Assembly: GCA_003224635.1 (NCBI GenBank)
Contig: QHZK01000109.1
Span: 1 to 16,391, forward strand
DNA: 16,391 bases
DNA from: Acidobacteriota bacterium
GTDB taxonomy: Bacteria > Acidobacteriota > Terriglobia > UBA7540
Reading direction: 5' to 3'
The translations under genes were made by a program, and so were the position numbers. The number at the start of each line of letters is the position of its first letter. The first letter of the stretch is position 1. The notes under the pieces were generated by a model. That model was not told the DNA's origin. It was given only the letters and a program-made list of their open reading frames with translations, and searched no databases. This document shows, in pieces, positions 14,729 through 16,391 of this stretch.

Positions 14729-15085
14729 TCACTTCGATCGCGAAACTTCCGTTCGCACGAAGCAGTAATCTGCAATCGTGGCGGCAAGAACATAGGAGGG
14801 TTGACCGTTCGCCGGGGGGACCGCTCGAACGATGGCGCCGCGGCAGATCACCTCCGCCGCAGCCTCGCTCGAAATTTCAACCGGCAGCACGAACCTGATT
14901 TCGATCGAAGTTTTCGGCGCCAGATAGTGATCGGCTCGAAACAACAGGCCCGAGCGGCTAATGTTTTCTATCTTGCCTTCGCACCAATTCGTCTGGCCGG
15001 TTTCCCTATAGAGCACACGCGCGCGAATCGCGAAACGTGGGGCCCGCCTCAAACTGCCTGAGGTGTACACGCGATGTCCTGTCAT
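14729..15085 (-). CDS. PilZ domain protein (probable cyclic di-GMP receptor)
   Basis: A small soluble protein of 118-120 residues that is almost only a PilZ domain. Numbered from the TTG at 15091, the c-di-GMP-binding motifs are both present: RRAPR (15-19, RxxxR) and NISRSG (43-48, the D/N-x-S-x-x-G motif). Beta strands follow to about residue 112. As the first gene after the putative promoter and immediately before the export genes, it likely links the second messenger to polysaccharide output; this role is inferred. The start is ambiguous: ATG 15085 is used here, while TTG 15091 has GGGGA at a better distance (6 nt). The 78-nt gap to the Wza-like gene holds a 12-bp GC palindrome (14685-14696) but no terminator. 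Confidence 0.85.
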   Translation of the reverse strand: MTGHRVYTSGSLRRAPRFAIRARVLYRETGQTNWCEGKIENISRSGLLFRADHYLAPKTSIEIRFVLPVEISSEAAAEVICRGAIVRAVPPANGQPSYVLAATIADYCFVRTEVSRSK

Positions 15086-15183
15086 AATCAACTGAGTTCC
15101 CCGAGAACTGTGGCGGACTAGCTCGTCTCTTTCATCTCCGTCAGGTTGTCTACTTCCGTTGAAGTATTATCAAGTGCAGGACT

Positions 15184-15212
15184 ATCATCGCCGAGCCGCT
15201 TAAACATAACAA
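15184..15212 (-). promoter_or_regulatory. Candidate sigma-70-type promoter for the export operon
   Basis: On the minus strand, -35 TTGTTA (15212-15207), a 17-nt spacer and -10 GATGAT (15189-15184), each four of six to consensus. Transcription would start near 15177. The adjacent operator would then sit at about -44 to -73, the place expected for an activator. A GATAAT lies a little downstream (about 15165-15170) without a good -35 and is an alternative. Confidence 0.4.
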
Positions 15213-15220
15213 TGGCCCGG

Positions 15221-15250
15221 AGGTGCTCAGGGCATAGCACCTAGGTGCTA
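15221..15250. promoter_or_regulatory. Three-half-site operator, probably for a NarL/LuxR-type regulator
   Basis: The 7-mer AGGTGCT occurs three times in 29 nt: 15221-15227 (plus), 15236-15242 (minus, as AGCACCT) and 15243-15249 (plus). The last two abut to make a perfect 16-bp palindrome TAGCACCTAGGTGCTA (15235-15250); the first two form an inverted repeat with an 8-nt spacer. The arrangement suits cooperative binding of dimers. The nearest candidate binder is the response regulator encoded just upstream. Confidence 0.6.
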
Positions 15251-15351
15251 GCTCTAATACCATGTCGCTGAATGGGTTATCGGGGTTTTACCGGACAGCA
15301 CTGCCGGTGCCGTTCCGTCTTCCGGAATTGAGCCTGTACACGAGCGGGAGC

Positions 15352-15378
15352 GGCAGTTCCCGAAAATAATGAACTGCC
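15352..15378. repeat. Hairpin downstream of the response regulator gene
   Basis: GGCAGTTC (15352-15359) and GAACTGCC (15371-15378) pair in an 8-bp perfect stem around an 11-nt AT-rich loop. It lies about 60 nt after the regulator stop. No T-run follows on the minus strand, so it is not a classic intrinsic terminator; RNA stabilisation or a weak attenuator is possible. Confidence 0.5.
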
Positions 15379-15404
15379 TGGCGCAGAAGTAGTCACGGAA
15401 AGGC

Positions 15405-15443
15405 GGGAGCTACACGTGGGAGTTGCGCGTAGGAGCTACACTA
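15405..15443. repeat. 13-bp imperfect tandem repeat, three units
   Basis: The units are GGGAGCTACACGT (15405-15417), GGGAGTTGCGCGT (15418-15430) and AGGAGCTACACTA (15431-15443). GGAGCTACAC is identical in the first and third. The last unit includes the stop codon of the response regulator. Confidence 0.6.
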
Positions 15444-16166
15444 GTCGTTACTCACCAGTTGGTGGTTCACGGCGAAGAGAGCCAGCTCCAGTCGGTTGGA
15501 GACACCGAGCTTGTCGAAGATATTGGTGAGGTGGTGTTTAACCGTCTGCTCGCTGAGGGAGAATTTCAGCGCGATATCCTTGTTCGTATAGCCGCTGACG
15601 ATCGCCGAGATGACTTCCATTTCCCGGCGGGTAATGCCAAAGTGGTTCTGCCGGTCGCCTTCATCCGAGGAGGGGAGGAGGTCGCGAAGCGCCTCGACGA
15701 GGCTGGAGACGACTTCGTGCCCGACCCAATACCGTCCGGACATCACGGCGCGAATGGACCGCAGCAACAATTCCGTCGCCGACTCTTTCAGCACGACGCC
15801 CCGCGCGCCGAGCTGGATGGCCTGGGCTACCTGGGCCTTCTCAATCGCAGCGGCCAGCACCACAGTGCGGGTGCTGGACAGCGCCCCGATCTCGCGCAGC
15901 GCCTCGAGCCCCGTCTGTCGGGGCATGTTCAGATCCAGCAGGAGCAAGTCGGGCTTGAGCCGACGCACCCCTTTGACGGCCTCGATGCCGTCGCCAGCCT
16001 CCCCGACGACGCGGAGGTCGGACTCGGCCTCGAGCAGCCTCCGCAGACCCTCGCGAAGGATGGGATGGTCGTCGGCTATCAGAATGCGAACCGTGTTTGG
16101 GGTGCCATCCGTAGTTTTTTCCACAATGTTGTCACCAGTTTTATCCATATCAGTAGTTTTATCCAT
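15441..16166 (-). CDS. NarL/FixJ family response regulator (receiver plus LuxR-type HTH)
   Basis: A 241-residue two-component regulator. The receiver spans about 26-145: acidic pair D32 D33, phospho-acceptor D78 in LLLLDLNMP, and lysine K127 in VLKES. The usual switch threonine/serine after the fourth strand is alanine (VVLAAA, 102-107), which may weaken phosphorylation-driven switching. The LuxR/GerE HTH runs from about 175 to 235, with TRREMEVISAIVSGYTNKDIA and SEQTVKHHLTNIFDKLGV, including the recognition helix. It begins 5 nt after the histidine kinase stop, so the two form an operon. It is the obvious candidate to bind the three-half-site operator downstream and drive the polysaccharide genes. 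Start choice is uncertain because the N-terminus consists of a repeat with several start codons; no clear Shine-Dalgarno precedes 16166. Confidence 0.92.
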   Translation of the reverse strand: MDKTTDMDKTGDNIVEKTTDGTPNTVRILIADDHPILREGLRRLLEAESDLRVVGEAGDGIEAVKGVRRLKPDLLLLDLNMPRQTGLEALREIGALSSTRTVVLAAAIEKAQVAQAIQLGARGVVLKESATELLLRSIRAVMSGRYWVGHEVVSSLVEALRDLLPSSDEGDRQNHFGITRREMEVISAIVSGYTNKDIALKFSLSEQTVKHHLTNIFDKLGVSNRLELALFAVNHQLVSND

Positions 16167-16168
16167 AT
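16113..16168 (-). repeat. Hexapeptide-coding repeat at the start of the response regulator
   Basis: AGTTTTATCCATAT occurs at 16137-16150 and 16155-16168 (period 18 nt), and a diverged third unit lies near 16113. They encode MDKTTD, MDKTGD and, after two residues, VEKTTD. Each unit begins with a possible start codon (ATG, ATG, GTG). Confidence 0.65.
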
Positions 16169-16171
16169 GCT

Positions 16172-16391
16172 TTATGCTTTCTGCGGTAGAGCGATTTCGA
16201 GTCGGGCGCCGTGGCCGGGAACCGACTCGATCGCCAGCTCACCTCCGAGGGACCGTACGCGTTCTTTGAGCACCAGGGGACCCCGGCGACTCGTGTCAAG
16301 TTCAACCTGCGAGAGACGCCCGGAAAACTCAAAGCCTCGACCGTCATCCTCGATCACCAGCTTCCACAGGCCGTCCTCCGCTGCGAAGCGG
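16172..16391 (-). CDS. Sensor histidine kinase, C-terminal end (NarX/DegS-type, cut by window edge)
   Basis: The last 72 codons of a histidine kinase. The visible part is the end of the HATPase_c domain: IEDDGRGFEFSGR (the G1 box, V-x-DDGxGF) and then GPLVLKERVRSLGGELAIES and PGHGARLEIALP (the ERV-x-x-LGG and PGxG elements typical of NarX/DegS-type kinases). The canonical GLGLxGMRER loop is replaced by RRGPLVLKER. The stop TAA lies 5 nt before the ATG of the response regulator, so this is its likely partner kinase. Sensory and dimerisation domains are outside the window, so the signal cannot be judged. Confidence 0.88.
   Translation of the reverse strand, partial: RFAAEDGLWKLVIEDDGRGFEFSGRLSQVELDTSRRGPLVLKERVRSLGGELAIESVPGHGARLEIALPQKA

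Larger units (their letters stand above)
15092..15440. other. Non-coding regulatory interval between the response regulator and the PilZ gene
   Basis: A 349-nt stretch without a credible gene in either direction. It holds, in transcription order on the minus strand, 13-bp tandem repeats at the end of the regulator gene, an 8-bp-stem hairpin, a stretch of about 100 nt with nothing recognised (15251-15351), a three-half-site operator, a candidate promoter and a probable 5' untranslated region of about 90 nt before the PilZ start. Confidence 0.75.

Noticed and set aside
15100..15300. Sigma-54 promoter (TGGC-N7-TTGC) for the export operon
   Set aside because: No GG/GC pair with 10-nt spacing near the consensus was found, and the neighbouring regulator is NarL-type rather than an NtrC-type activator.
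15352..15378. Intrinsic terminator after the response regulator
   Set aside because: The stem is only 8 bp with an 11-nt loop, and no T-run follows on the transcribed strand; kept only as a hairpin.
1..16391. tRNA, rRNA, CRISPR array, insertion sequence or transposase
   Set aside because: Nothing resembling these was seen: no regularly spaced long repeats, no transposase motifs, no conserved RNA gene strings.

Overview
The window is 16.4 kb of GC-rich bacterial DNA. Every supported gene lies on the minus strand, so transcription runs from high to low coordinates. The content is a polysaccharide (capsule or exopolysaccharide) biosynthesis and export locus with its own two-component regulator. 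The Wza/GumC/ATPase/flippase/polymerase gene set, the Shine-Dalgarno sequences and the style of the NarL-type sensor and regulator suggest a Gram-negative, possibly Acidobacteriota, genome. That assignment is inference; no rRNA or other phylogenetic marker is present.

Regulatory head (16391 to about 15100): the end of a histidine kinase, then a NarL/FixJ response regulator 5 nt later. A 350-nt non-coding stretch follows. It holds 13-bp tandem repeats, a hairpin, a striking three-half-site operator (AGGTGCT-N8-AGCACCT-AGGTGCT) and, just downstream of it, a plausible sigma-70-type promoter.

Export and control block (15085 to 10219): a PilZ protein (candidate c-di-GMP input), a short Wza-like export protein, a GumC/Wzz-type co-polymerase, an ExeA-like AAA ATPase fused to a transmembrane segment and a LysM-like domain, and a BY-kinase-like protein whose Walker A lysine is missing. 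The Wza, GumC, ExeA and kinase-like genes are closely packed.

Assembly and modification block (10029 to 1): after a 189-nt gap carrying palindromes come a Wzx-type flippase, an O-antigen ligase/Wzy-type polymerase, a NodB-like polysaccharide deacetylase, an ATP-grasp ligase, a nucleotidyltransferase-fold/thymidylate-kinase-like fusion, an unusually short nucleotide-sugar dehydrogenase-like protein, and WbpB/WbpD/WbpE-like genes (Gfo/Idh/MocA dehydrogenase, hexapeptide N-acetyltransferase, DegT aminotransferase cut by the window edge). The last set points to a 2,3-diacetamido-2,3-dideoxy-uronic acid type sugar, or a close relative. No glycosyltransferase and no initiating sugar-phosphate transferase is present, so the locus must continue elsewhere.

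The least conventional parts are the degenerate kinase paired with the ATPase-LysM fusion, the three-gene cassette of ATP-grasp, NTase-kinase and short dehydrogenase, and the three-half-site operator ahead of the PilZ gene.
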